Shown: piece after piece, positions 8,761 to 17,583 of the stretch | How positions within the stretch are numbered: the first letter of the stretch is position 1 | Layout: each line of letters opens with the position of its first letter | Assembly (NCBI GenBank): GCA_963663135.2 | Contig: CAXXRM010000005.1 | Location: 1,426,001 to 1,490,000 of the forward strand | Reading direction: 5' to 3' | DNA: 64,000 nt | DNA from: Io17-Chloro-G2 sp963663135 | GTDB lineage: Bacteria > Chloroflexota > Dehalococcoidia > Lucifugimonadales > UBA3495 | The notes under the pieces: model-generated | Seen by the model: the letters and a program-made list of their open reading frames with translations, nothing else | What the model was told of the DNA's origin: nothing | Database searches by the model: none | Translations under genes and position numbers: made by a program

Positions 8761-9330
8761 CTAGGACAGGACTCTCAGGGCAAGGAGCAGGGACGCGATG
8801 CTTTTGGCATCCTGAATCACGCCTGACTCCATCATGGGGACCACTTCTTCCAAGGTCACAGGGACTACGGTGATGCTCTCATCGTCATCTGCGGGCAGCC
8901 TGGAAGGTTCCAAGTCCCTGGCCAAATAGGCATACATATACTCGGTGCACCAGCCGGGAGCCAGCCAGAAGCCTGATAGCCGGGTGATCTCCTTGGCGGT
9001 GAATCCGATCTCTTCCTGTAGCTCCCGGACCACTGTTTCCTCTGGATTCTCTCCCGGTTCAATGCCTCCGGCCGGGACTTCCAGCAGTTGCCTTTCCAGC
9101 GGCTTCCTAAACTGCCGCACCATGAGAATGTTGCCGTCCCGGTCCACCGGAACAACGCACACCGAATCGGAATGCTCGGCAATCTCCCTGGTGGAGAAGC
9201 GCCCGTTGGGAAGGCGCACCCGGTCTACCCGCAGGGTGACAATCCGGCCCTGGAATGGAACGTTGCTCTCAACCGTGGTCTCGGTCCAGGCGTCGCCGCC
9301 TAAATCACTCAAATCAGTCCTAAACCTCAT
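8761..9330 (-). CDS. NUDIX hydrolase, ADP-ribose pyrophosphatase-like
   Basis: A 189-residue NUDIX hydrolase. The box G-x5-E-x7-REL-x-EE-x-G is complete (GGIEPGENPEE through RELQEEIGF, about residues 94-117), with the metal-binding REXXEE acids intact. The N-terminal beta strands (FQGRIVTLRVDRVRLPNG) and overall length resemble ADP-ribose pyrophosphatases, which cleave ADP-ribose to AMP and ribose phosphate. Its ATG overlaps the nadK stop in ATGA, so the two are translationally coupled. A role in NAD turnover next to NAD kinase is a reasonable inference; the true substrate is not determined by the sequence. Confidence 0.9.
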   Translation of the reverse strand: MRFRTDLSDLGGDAWTETTVESNVPFQGRIVTLRVDRVRLPNGRFSTREIAEHSDSVCVVPVDRDGNILMVRQFRKPLERQLLEVPAGGIEPGENPEETVVRELQEEIGFTAKEITRLSGFWLAPGWCTEYMYAYLARDLEPSRLPADDDESITVVPVTLEEVVPMMESGVIQDAKSIASLLLALRVLS

Positions 9331-10178
9331 TGCCCACGGAGGCTGAATCCAAGGCGGCGAGTGAGTGTGCCATAGAAATAGCTCGGCGGGTTGGCTCTAA
9401 GAAACTTGGCTTTAAGAGGGCTCTGCTCAAGGTCGACTATGTCACCAGGTTCCAGCGAATAATCAAACTGGCCGTCCACGCTGAGAGTAGCCGGTTGGTA
9501 TCCCTCAAGGGCCAGGCTGATCTTGGCCGCGTGGTCCAAGACCATAGCGGCGGTCAAACCCATGTGGGCCGCCACCGGCTTCAGGACCAGAGAATCGGAT
9601 AGTGGGTCAAGGATCGGTCCGCCCACGGCCAGGTTGTAGCCGGTGCTGCCGGTTGCAGTAGAAAGGATTACGGCATCGGCGCGGAAGGTGGTCAGTTGGG
9701 CGTTGTCGATTCTCCCGGCAATGGTCACCACCCGGGAAACGCCTCCACGGGCCAACACCACGTCGTTCAGGGCGTGATACGGTCCTTCGAGTTTGTAATC
9801 TTCGACTCCATTGGACCTCATCACCGTAGCCTGAAGCATGCACCGCTCTTCCAAGCGGGTCTCACCGTTGAAGTAAGTGGGCAGTTTGTTCAGCGCCTCA
9901 TCGACCTGGAGTTCGGTCATAAATCCCAGGCGGCCCATGTTGATGCCAACCATGGGAATCCCCATAGGCGCGGCTGCTTGCACCGCCCTCAAGATGGTGC
10001 CGTCGCCCCCGACGGTGATTATTATGTCAACCCCGCCGACCCGTTGCCGCAGAGTGGGAAAGTCCTCAGCCGGCGCCAGCCAACTATCCTCGCCCAAGTC
10101 CAATTGGTGGAAGATAGCGGAACTCAGGTCCAATGCTTCGGGAATCCGGGCATTGTAGACTATACCGGCGTTGTTCAT
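9327..10178 (-). CDS. nadK: NAD kinase
   Basis: A 283-residue ATP- or polyphosphate-dependent NAD kinase that makes NADP. It carries the catalytic GGDGT (about residues 57-61), NMGRLGFMTE, the ALNDVVLARG segment that contacts NAD, and TATGSTGYNLAVGGP, all family hallmarks. The C-terminal sandwich domain ends in the expected LSVDGQ region. It is followed by a NUDIX hydrolase through a 4-bp overlap and lies 375 bp after the nuoN stop, so it may be a separate unit from the nuo operon. No strong ribosome binding site is seen before the ATG. Confidence 0.95.
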   Translation of the reverse strand: MNNAGIVYNARIPEALDLSSAIFHQLDLGEDSWLAPAEDFPTLRQRVGGVDIIITVGGDGTILRAVQAAAPMGIPMVGINMGRLGFMTELQVDEALNKLPTYFNGETRLEERCMLQATVMRSNGVEDYKLEGPYHALNDVVLARGGVSRVVTIAGRIDNAQLTTFRADAVILSTATGSTGYNLAVGGPILDPLSDSLVLKPVAAHMGLTAAMVLDHAAKISLALEGYQPATLSVDGQFDYSLEPGDIVDLEQSPLKAKFLRANPPSYFYGTLTRRLGFSLRGQ

Positions 10179-10553
10179 AGCCTGACTACGTCAGAGTTCA
10201 AGGTGAAACTTATCATTCCCCGCGATGTATCCGGGGTACTGCAATCGCGGTCGAGAATCTCCGGGGCGGGAAGCAGGGCAAGTCTAGCATCGGCCCAGAA
10301 TTGGTGTCAACGAACCCCATCGCAGGGGAATAGAACACGGTATTTCGGGTGCGATCGGAAAAATGCTGACGATTGTCGAAGGCGCAGGAATCCTCCGCCA
10401 TTTCCAGCCAAAGGAATACAACCTGCCGTCGCATTAGTCCCAACGGGAATCCCAGACCACGGTTAGATAGTAAGACGGCAATGGTCGGATAGGCGGTGAT
10501 GGGAATACGCGAGCGATGCTGTGCGCAACCGCGCGATTCAAAGACCCGCGGCC
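10179..10553. other. Intergenic gap between nuoN and nadK
   Basis: 375 bp without a supportable gene. Short open frames here lack a ribosome binding site and protein-like composition. I see no clear promoter or terminator with a U-tract. Confidence 0.5.
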
Positions 10554-12071
10554 CTAGCCAGCCAGGGCTACCGAGGCTACCTCTGCCATTTTGAGGAGGT
10601 ATCCCGGCGCTATGCCGATCCACAACAGCGCTACACCGGAGAGGGATAGCGCCAACCCGGAGGTGGCCGGTATGGGTATGGCCTCCTGGTATGCGGCCGG
10701 CTGGAGGAACATGATCCGGATTATTTTGGCATAGTAATAAGCCGAAACGACGCTGTTTATTACCCCCAGGATAGCCAGCCAGGCCAGGCCGCTGTCGACC
10801 GCGGCGGTGAAAATGTACAACTTGGCGATGAACAGGCTGGTAGGGGGTACGCCGATCAAGGCCACCAATCCCAGAGTGAGGGCGCCGGCGAGGAACGGGG
10901 ACCGCCTGACGAGACCAGCGTAATCGTCAATCCGATCACTGCCCAGGTGGTTGCCGACGGCGATTACCGCGATGAAGACTGTCAGGTTGGCCGCGGTGTA
11001 AGAGGCAAGGTAGAACAGCACGCTGTTGGGGCCAATATCGGCGTATTCGGGCAGGTCAAGGCCCGAGGCGGCGCCCGTTATCCCGGCGGCCACCCCAACC
11101 AGAATATAACCCGCCTGGGCAATCGTGCTGTACCCAAGCAGGCGCTTGATATTGCTTTGCCCGATGGCGGCAAGGTTGCCCACAGTCATCGACGCGGCGG
11201 CAAGTATAGCGATCAACCCGGCCCATTCCAATGAAACATCAAAGAACCCGGTGAAAAGGACCCGAAGCAAGATGGCGAAGGCCGCAGCTTTGCTGGCCAC
11301 CGAAAGGAAGGCCACCACCGGTGTGGGTGCGCCTTCGTATACGTCTGGAACCCACATTTGAAATGGGACCGACGAAATCTTGAATCCGAACCCCACCAGT
11401 ATCAGCACCAGCCCCACCAGCACTGCGTAGCTGCCGAAGGGTACGTTCTGTTGGCCGGGGGCCGCAACCGAAGCGGCGATTCCTTCCAACGTGGTGCTGC
11501 CGGTGAAGCCAAACACCAGGGCCATGCCATACAACATCACCGCCGAACTCAACGCTCCCACGATCAGGAACTTCATGCCGGCTTCGGTGGAGCGGGCGGT
11601 CATCAGCAACGCCGCCAGGGCCGCCAAGGGCAGCGTGGTGAGTTCCAACGAGATGTATATGGTGATCAGCTCGGTGGCTGCCGCCAGCAGCATCATGCCG
11701 GTGGCCGAAAACAGGATCAGGCCGTAGTACTCACCGCGGAACTGCTGCATCCTCTTCACGTAGTCCGTGGACGAGATTATCACCAGCGCAGTCGCCGCCA
11801 ATACCAGGAAGTTGAAGAAAAGGGCGAAGCGGTCCACGGACAACGTCCCAACAAGGACGCTGGCGGGGACCACGTCAGCCAGCAGGTCGGTCCCGTCAAC
11901 CAGGTCGTTGAGTTGGACCAGGCTCAAAATCAGGGGCGCCAACAATCCGGCGACGGCCGCCACGGGCAGGAGTCCCTTGCGGGGCACCACCAGGTCCAAC
12001 AAAATGATCAGGATGGCGACGGCGGCCATACCTGCATAGGGCGAGATAACGTAGAGGTCGTGGAGTGACAT
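10554..12071 (-). CDS. nuoN: NADH-quinone oxidoreductase subunit N
   Basis: A 505-residue antiporter-like membrane subunit of complex I that takes part in proton translocation. The hydrophobic sequence contains about 14 membrane segments. The diagnostic stretch VPFQMWVPDVYEGAP (near residue 240) is present, with the following serine/lysine helix (SVASKAAAF) that belongs to the proton channel. It is the last gene of the nuo operon and starts 7 bp after the nuoM stop. Confidence 0.97.
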   Translation of the reverse strand: MSLHDLYVISPYAGMAAVAILIILLDLVVPRKGLLPVAAVAGLLAPLILSLVQLNDLVDGTDLLADVVPASVLVGTLSVDRFALFFNFLVLAATALVIISSTDYVKRMQQFRGEYYGLILFSATGMMLLAAATELITIYISLELTTLPLAALAALLMTARSTEAGMKFLIVGALSSAVMLYGMALVFGFTGSTTLEGIAASVAAPGQQNVPFGSYAVLVGLVLILVGFGFKISSVPFQMWVPDVYEGAPTPVVAFLSVASKAAAFAILLRVLFTGFFDVSLEWAGLIAILAAASMTVGNLAAIGQSNIKRLLGYSTIAQAGYILVGVAAGITGAASGLDLPEYADIGPNSVLFYLASYTAANLTVFIAVIAVGNHLGSDRIDDYAGLVRRSPFLAGALTLGLVALIGVPPTSLFIAKLYIFTAAVDSGLAWLAILGVINSVVSAYYYAKIIRIMFLQPAAYQEAIPIPATSGLALSLSGVALLWIGIAPGYLLKMAEVASVALAG

Positions 12072-12078
12072 CTACCGG

Positions 12079-13602
12079 CTAGCCACCCCCGTTGAGTATG
12101 GCCACCATGGGCTCCAAGCCGATTTCGAAAAGGTCGGTGAGCAGCGAAGGGTAGACCCCAATCCCGACGATGGTAACCGCCAGCAGGACCAGAGGCGCGG
12201 CCTCAACCGGGGAGGCGTCGGTTATTTCCGCAAACCGCTCCCGACTTTGCCCGAAAAATGACCGTTCGATCATCCACAAAACGTAGCCCGCGGCGAGGAT
12301 TATGCTCAAAACCGCCAGGGCCGTCATCAAGGGATAGGCCCGGAATGCGCCCAGGAACACCAGGAGTTCCGACACAAACCCGCTCAGACCCGGCAGCCCC
12401 AGAGACGCCAACCCGGCAATCAAAAACGCAATAGCAACCAAGGGCATCCGCCCGGCCAGTCCTCCCAGGTCAGGGATGTACCTGGTGTGGGCTTTTTCGT
12501 AAACCAGTCCCACCGATAGGAAAAGAAGCCCGGTGATGGTGCCGTGGGTGAACAACTGCATCGCCGCGCCGCTCAACCCGGTGATGGTCAACGCTCCTTG
12601 GGAAACGCCCACCGAGCCTACTCCCAACATTACCAGCCCCATGTGGCTGACGCTCGAGAAGGCGATTAGGCGTTTCAAATCCGTCTGTCTCAGCGTTACG
12701 ACTGCGCCGTACAACACGCTGATCACACCCAATACCACCAGCACCCAGGCGAATTTTTCGGTCTGACCCGGGAACATGCCCACGTTGATGCGCAATATCC
12801 CGTAGCCGCCCATCTTGAGCAAAACGCCAGCCAGCATCACGCTGGCCGCGGTTGGAGCGTCGGTGTGGGCATCGGGCAGCCAGGTGTGGAGGGGCCACGT
12901 CGGCAGCTTGACGGCGAAGGCCACCAGGAACAGCCAGAAGAGCGCGCCCAGGGGCAGCAGCAGGCCGGCGGGTCCCAGCATGGCGCCCGGCGTGGAAAGG
13001 AGGGTCATGTCGAACGTGCCCACGCCGGGTGTCAGATACACGGCCACGATGGCAACCAGCATGAAGGCGCTGCCGAGGAAGGTGAAAATCAAGAACTTCA
13101 TCGCCGAGTATTCTTTGCGCCCCGTTCCCCAGATGGCGATGAGCATGAACATTGGCACTAGTTCCAGTTCCCAAAACAGGAAGAAAAGCAGCAGGTCCAA
13201 GGAAGTGAAAACGCCCATAACGGCCGTTTGCAACAACAGGAGCCAGAAAAAGTATTCCTTGATCCTATGGGTTATATGCCAGGAGGCAAACACGGCACAC
13301 AGGCCCAAGAGACCGGTCAAGGCAACCAACGGAGCACTGAGGCCGTCTACACCCAGGAAGTAACTGGCGTTCAGGGTCTCGCCGGGAATCCAGGGGAACC
13401 GGTCGATAAACTGAAACCTGCCAGCGCTGTCCGCCCGGTCAAAAGTAGCGAACAGCCACAGAGACAGCACCAGGTCGGCCAAGGCCACCGCCGCGGCGAA
13501 CCAGCGGATATTGCGGTCGCCCCCGACGAACAACAAAATCGCCAGGGCGCCGGCTGTGGGCAGAAAAACCGTGGCCGTTAACAGTCCCGAAAACTCGGTC
13601 AC
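12079..13602 (-). CDS. nuoM: NADH-quinone oxidoreductase subunit M
   Basis: A 507-residue antiporter-like membrane subunit of complex I. The core LPLHTWLPDAHTDAP-type motif (here PTWPLHTWLPDAHTDAP) and the following VLLKMGGYG helix with its conserved lysine are intact. An acidic FWELELVPMF segment near residue 145 matches the conserved Glu helix. Length is normal for NuoM. It lies between nuoL and nuoN; the 76-bp gap before it contains no other gene. Confidence 0.97.
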   Translation of the reverse strand: MTEFSGLLTATVFLPTAGALAILLFVGGDRNIRWFAAAVALADLVLSLWLFATFDRADSAGRFQFIDRFPWIPGETLNASYFLGVDGLSAPLVALTGLLGLCAVFASWHITHRIKEYFFWLLLLQTAVMGVFTSLDLLLFFLFWELELVPMFMLIAIWGTGRKEYSAMKFLIFTFLGSAFMLVAIVAVYLTPGVGTFDMTLLSTPGAMLGPAGLLLPLGALFWLFLVAFAVKLPTWPLHTWLPDAHTDAPTAASVMLAGVLLKMGGYGILRINVGMFPGQTEKFAWVLVVLGVISVLYGAVVTLRQTDLKRLIAFSSVSHMGLVMLGVGSVGVSQGALTITGLSGAAMQLFTHGTITGLLFLSVGLVYEKAHTRYIPDLGGLAGRMPLVAIAFLIAGLASLGLPGLSGFVSELLVFLGAFRAYPLMTALAVLSIILAAGYVLWMIERSFFGQSRERFAEITDASPVEAAPLVLLAVTIVGIGVYPSLLTDLFEIGLEPMVAILNGGG

Positions 13603-13678
13603 CGGTTATCTCCCTGGCGTGCAGCCGGCGGGCGCGAGGGAGGAATCATTGACGAAATCACCGTGAATTAACCATCAA

Positions 13679-15733
13679 CTACGTGAGCAAGAATCCCACC
13701 AAGATTGCCAATCCTCCCAATACCACCACCGCGCCGTAGGTTTGGACCTGCCCGGTCTGGATTCGCGAGAGGACCAACGGACCGAAGTTGCGAAATATCC
13801 ACCCAAACAGGTCAACCACGCCGTCGACCAGGTTTCGGTCCAGCCAGTCAAGCGTTCCGGCGAATCCTCGGTAGAAAAACCGGCGCACCACCGCGCCCTC
13901 GTACAGGGCGTCCATATAATACTTTTCCGAGAGCAACCGATGTACCGGCCCGGCCATTCGGAGAGGCTCTTTTTGGTCCACGCCCTGCTTGGTCCAACTC
14001 CGGTAGAGCAACCATGCCAACCCAAGGCCGGCCAAAGCGATCGCCGTGGAAGCTAACGCCATCATTGGGCTGAAATCCGGGGCGTGCAACTCGACGCCCA
14101 GGGGGAGGAGGTTATGCTCCAGTCCCCCCAAAAGGAACTCGGTGATCCAGTGTTTGGGAATCCCGATTAGGTCAATCCATTGGGGATTGACCAGAAAGCC
14201 GGCGACGACTGAGGCCACTCCCAGGACAAACATCGGCGCCAGCATTTCCTTTGGAGACTCGCCCAAGTGCGGCCCGCCGTGATCGTCAGACACCGGGGCG
14301 GCGGGCTCGCCGCGGTCCGCCGACTCCTTGTCACCGCCGCCGCGAAACTCTCCATGGAAAGTCATGATAATCATCCGCAGCGTGTAGAACCCCGTGAGCA
14401 GCGCCGCCGCCAGGAGGGCCGCTACCACGGCCTGGTTTACCCAGGGGCCGATCAGTCCTGTTCCGTTCCAAGCGCCGGTCAGAATCTCGTCCTTGCTCCA
14501 GAACCCGCCGAGCGGGATGATCCCCGCCAAGCTCATCCCGGCGATCACTACCAACCAGTAAGTGGCCGGCATGACTCGCCGCAGCCCGCCCATGTACCGC
14601 ATGTCAAAGGTGCCGGTGGCATGGTTGACGCTGCCGGCGCCGAGGAACAGCAACGCCTTGAAGGCGGCGTGGGTAAACAGGTGGAAAATAGCCGCCCCGT
14701 AGGCGCCAACCCCCAGCGCGGCCATCATGTACCCCAACTGGCTGATAGTGGAATAGGCCATGACCCGCTTGATGTCGTTCATCACCAGGCCCATGGTGGC
14801 AGCCATCAACGCGGTGAAAGCGCCGATCGAGGCAACAACAGTCATGGCCTCAGCCGAGGCTTGGAAGACCGGGTAGAAGCGGGCCACCAGAAACACGCCG
14901 GCGGCAACCATGGTTGCGGCGTGGATCAACGCGCTGACGGGCGTTGGACCTTCCATCGCGTCGGGCAACCAGGTGTGGAGAGGAAATTGCCCCGACTTGC
15001 CCGCCGCTCCGGCAAACACGCCCAGGCTGAACCACAGCAACCCTGCTCCTCCCAGGATGCCAAGGCCGCCTACGGCCAGAGGCTGAGCCGCTATCCATAT
15101 ATCCGGTATGTAGAATGCGTTAAGCCCCTGGGCCGCAAATTCATCGGCCTGAAAGAACAGGTAGAGAATTGCAATCAAGAAACCAACATCGCCGATTCGG
15201 GTGACCAGGAAGGCCTTTTTGGCGGCAGCGGCGGCGGTGGGACGGTCGTGCCAGAAGCCGATCAGCAGGTAGGACGACAGGCCCACCAGTTCCCAAAAAA
15301 TGTACAACTGGATGATATTTGAAGCTAACACAATCCCAAGCATGGAGGCGGTGAACAGGGCCATGAAGGCGAAATAGCGAGAAAAACCGGGGTCCCCGTG
15401 CATATAGCCCAGGGAGTAGACCTGCACCAGCAGGCTGACACCGGTGACCACCACGAGCATGATTGCGGTTAAGGGGTCCACCAACAGCCCCATATCGACG
15501 CTGACGCCGCCAAATTCCAGCCAGGTCCAGGACTGGGAAACGATCTCCTTATCCTGGATCGTCCATACCAGGGCTTGAACCGACAGCAGAAACGCCACCG
15601 CCAACGCCGCAATCAGCAGAAGTCCGCTGATCCTAGAGAAATGATTGAGGAACGGCCTGACGACCAAAGCAATGAGAACGAATGACGCCAAGGGCAGGAA
15701 GAAAATAGCCCAAACCTGGAGTTGGTCCAACAT
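13679..15733 (-). CDS. nuoL: NADH-quinone oxidoreductase subunit L
   Basis: A 684-residue antiporter-like subunit of complex I, the distal proton-pumping unit. It shows FWELVGLSSYLLIGFW, the HTWLPDAMEGPTPVSALIHAATMVAAG block and a long C-terminal extension matching the lateral helix of NuoL. A soluble charged stretch (about residues 475-500) precedes the last segments. The ATG directly abuts the TAG of the small DUF2007-type gene upstream, so translation is probably coupled. Confidence 0.97.
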   Translation of the reverse strand: MLDQLQVWAIFFLPLASFVLIALVVRPFLNHFSRISGLLLIAALAVAFLLSVQALVWTIQDKEIVSQSWTWLEFGGVSVDMGLLVDPLTAIMLVVVTGVSLLVQVYSLGYMHGDPGFSRYFAFMALFTASMLGIVLASNIIQLYIFWELVGLSSYLLIGFWHDRPTAAAAAKKAFLVTRIGDVGFLIAILYLFFQADEFAAQGLNAFYIPDIWIAAQPLAVGGLGILGGAGLLWFSLGVFAGAAGKSGQFPLHTWLPDAMEGPTPVSALIHAATMVAAGVFLVARFYPVFQASAEAMTVVASIGAFTALMAATMGLVMNDIKRVMAYSTISQLGYMMAALGVGAYGAAIFHLFTHAAFKALLFLGAGSVNHATGTFDMRYMGGLRRVMPATYWLVVIAGMSLAGIIPLGGFWSKDEILTGAWNGTGLIGPWVNQAVVAALLAAALLTGFYTLRMIIMTFHGEFRGGGDKESADRGEPAAPVSDDHGGPHLGESPKEMLAPMFVLGVASVVAGFLVNPQWIDLIGIPKHWITEFLLGGLEHNLLPLGVELHAPDFSPMMALASTAIALAGLGLAWLLYRSWTKQGVDQKEPLRMAGPVHRLLSEKYYMDALYEGAVVRRFFYRGFAGTLDWLDRNLVDGVVDLFGWIFRNFGPLVLSRIQTGQVQTYGAVVVLGGLAILVGFLLT

Positions 15734-15928
15734 CTAGAGTTTCCTCAATATCTCGTCGGCCACGTGCTCCCGCCCCTTAGGCACGTAAACCACGAAGGGA
15801 ACCCGCTCTCCCCAGTCCAGGATGTCTCCTTCAGGAAGAATCTTCGCGGGCAGTCCCTCTCCTTCCAGGACCTCTTTCCACATCTCGGCCAACATCAAGT
15901 TGCCGGCTTTTTTGAATTCAACCCACAT
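15734..15928 (-). CDS. Small DUF2007-like protein inside the nuo operon
   Basis: A 64-residue soluble protein beginning MWVEFKKAGN and ending in EHVADEILRKL. The pattern (a short strand, a helix with MLAEMWKEVLEGEGLPA, then a PFVVYVPKG strand and a final helix) resembles DUF2007 'putative signal-transducing' proteins, small one-domain sequences of unknown function. It lies between nuoK and nuoL and its stop codon touches the nuoL ATG, so it must be co-transcribed and translated with complex I. A role in assembly or regulation of the membrane arm is possible but unsupported by any motif. Confidence 0.75.
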   Translation of the reverse strand: MWVEFKKAGNLMLAEMWKEVLEGEGLPAKILPEGDILDWGERVPFVVYVPKGREHVADEILRKL

Positions 15929-15966
15929 ATTCCGCCACTACCTGCCTTCGGTCGGATACAGGAAAC

Positions 15967-16308
15967 TCAGTTTCGCAATTGGGTGGCGTCGGAAAGGTCA
16001 ATGGCGCCGCTGCTGCGGTACATAGCGAAAACTATCCCCAGACCCAGGGCGATTTCCGCCGCTGCTACGGCGATGATGAAAACCGCGAATACCTGCCCGG
16101 TTAACACGCTTCCGATGTTTTGCACCACGTCTTCGGCCAAGCCGGCGGGGGCCACGTACTTAGCCATAGCCACCAGTGTCAGGTTCACTGCGTTGAACAT
16201 GAGTTCGATGGACATCAGGACCACCAGCACGTTGCGTCGGGCCAGCGCTCCGTATAGGCCGATGGCGAAAAGCGCCGCGGCTACTATCATCATATTTTCT
16301 AACGACAT
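15967..16308 (-). CDS. nuoK: NADH-quinone oxidoreductase subunit K
   Basis: A 113-residue, three-helix membrane subunit of complex I (MrpC-like). GLYGALARRNVLVVLMSIELMFNAVNL contains the conserved glutamate in helix 2 (MSIELM), and a second glutamate sits in helix 3 (AAAEIALGL); both are part of the proton path. The C-terminal tail after YRSSG is a little longer than usual. It lies between nuoJ and the small DUF2007-like gene. Confidence 0.96.
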   Translation of the reverse strand: MSLENMMIVAAALFAIGLYGALARRNVLVVLMSIELMFNAVNLTLVAMAKYVAPAGLAEDVVQNIGSVLTGQVFAVFIIAVAAAEIALGLGIVFAMYRSSGAIDLSDATQLRN

Positions 16309-16323
16309 GTGCGCCAGGCCCAG

Positions 16324-16908
16324 CTATTGATTTCTAGGGCGCACAAGCGCCAAGGCGCCGATGACCGCGGCCAGCAACAGAACCGAAACGGCTTCAAAGG
16401 GCAGTACAAAATCATTGATTAGCAGGTCCGCCAAACCCGCCTGTCTAATGGCCTGCTGCTCTTCGGGCGACTCAAGGCCGACCGCGCGTAGGCTGTCATC
16501 TTCAACGATGCTAACCGCAGTGGTTTGTACCAGGTCAACCACTGGCTGGCTTCCCTCCTGCACCAGGCCCCAGGGCGTTTGCGTAGCAGTCCACACCAGG
16601 GCCGCCAGCAGTAGGGCGGAGAGCATCACCGCCGGAATCTGAATGCGGTTGGGCAGGTTGCCCTGCTGCACGTCCCGGGTCAACATCACGGCGAAAATGA
16701 TCAGTATGGCAATGGCGCCGGCGTAAATCAGGACCTGGACCACCGCCAGAAATTCGGCGCTCAACAGCACGAAAAACCCGGCTGCGGAGATAAACACAAC
16801 CACCAGGAGCAGCGCCGCTCGGAATAGGTCCTTGACCAAGACCACGCCTAAAGCGGCGCCTATGGCCACTACCGACAGAATCCAGAAAACGATGTCGACG
16901 ACCAACAT
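16324..16908 (-). CDS. nuoJ: NADH-quinone oxidoreductase subunit J
   Basis: A 194-residue membrane subunit of complex I with five predicted helices. The third helix reads VLIYAGAIAILIIFAVML, with the expected Tyr and Gly of NuoJ helix 3, whose pi-bulge region links quinone reduction to pumping. A soluble loop of about 45 residues before the last helix (QTTAVSIVEDDSLRAVGL) is typical. Its ATG directly follows the nuoI stop. Confidence 0.95.
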   Translation of the reverse strand: MLVVDIVFWILSVVAIGAALGVVLVKDLFRAALLLVVVFISAAGFFVLLSAEFLAVVQVLIYAGAIAILIIFAVMLTRDVQQGNLPNRIQIPAVMLSALLLAALVWTATQTPWGLVQEGSQPVVDLVQTTAVSIVEDDSLRAVGLESPEEQQAIRQAGLADLLINDFVLPFEAVSVLLLAAVIGALALVRPRNQ

Positions 16909-17583
16909 CTAAGCGGCGTTTCCCTTGGGTGGGCCGTTAAGTTGGTCCTGGTCTGCTACCGGCACTTGGGTCGGGTCTTCGGCCGGTTGGTCTGGAGAAC
17001 CTTCGGAATCTCCGGGCAACACCGGCCGAGTCAACCGCATCCCCGCTTTTTCTTTCAGATGCCAGGGCCATGATTCCCGCCCAACTTCCCGCCAGTCCAG
17101 CGGCTTTCCTGAGCGCGGGTCGTAGTTCCCTTCCTCCAATTGGGGGCGGAAAAAGGTGCTGGGGTTCTTGTTGGCCTGGCGCAAGTCGTCGATGCCGATA
17201 ACCATTTCTTTCCGGCTGTAGCGGCCCTGCTCGAAGCCGCTCCCCATGAACAGGGCATCATAGGGGCAGGCTTCCACACACAACCCGCAGAACATGCACC
17301 GGGAAATTTGAATGTCGAACACTTCCAGGCGGTACTTGTCGCCATTTTGGGGGTTGGTCTCGCTGGGGCTGGTCTCAATCTTGATGATCCCCAGCGGGCA
17401 ATACTTGGCACAGGATGCGCAGCCGGTACAGCGCTCCTCGTACCAAACAAACTCCTCGCCCCGGAAACGGGGGTGCTGCTTGACCCTTTCCTCCGGGTAT
17501 TGGACTGTGAAGGGTTTCTTGGTCAGATTCTTCAGCGTGACCAACAGACCCCTGGCCATTCCCAAACCGTACACGTCAGCCAA
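16909..17583 (-). CDS. nuoI: NADH-quinone oxidoreductase subunit I (two [4Fe-4S])
   Basis: A 224-residue ferredoxin-like subunit that binds clusters N6a and N6b on the path to N2. Cysteines C52, C55, C58, C62 and C96, C99, C102, C106 form the two CxxCxxCxxxCP sets. A hydrophilic tail of about 60 residues, rich in Pro, Asp and Gln, extends beyond the usual end. The start overlaps the nuoH stop by 8 bp. With no NuoE, F or G here, its electron donor is not the standard NADH module. Confidence 0.96.
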   Translation of the reverse strand: MADVYGLGMARGLLVTLKNLTKKPFTVQYPEERVKQHPRFRGEEFVWYEERCTGCASCAKYCPLGIIKIETSPSETNPQNGDKYRLEVFDIQISRCMFCGLCVEACPYDALFMGSGFEQGRYSRKEMVIGIDDLRQANKNPSTFFRPQLEEGNYDPRSGKPLDWREVGRESWPWHLKEKAGMRLTRPVLPGDSEGSPDQPAEDPTQVPVADQDQLNGPPKGNAA

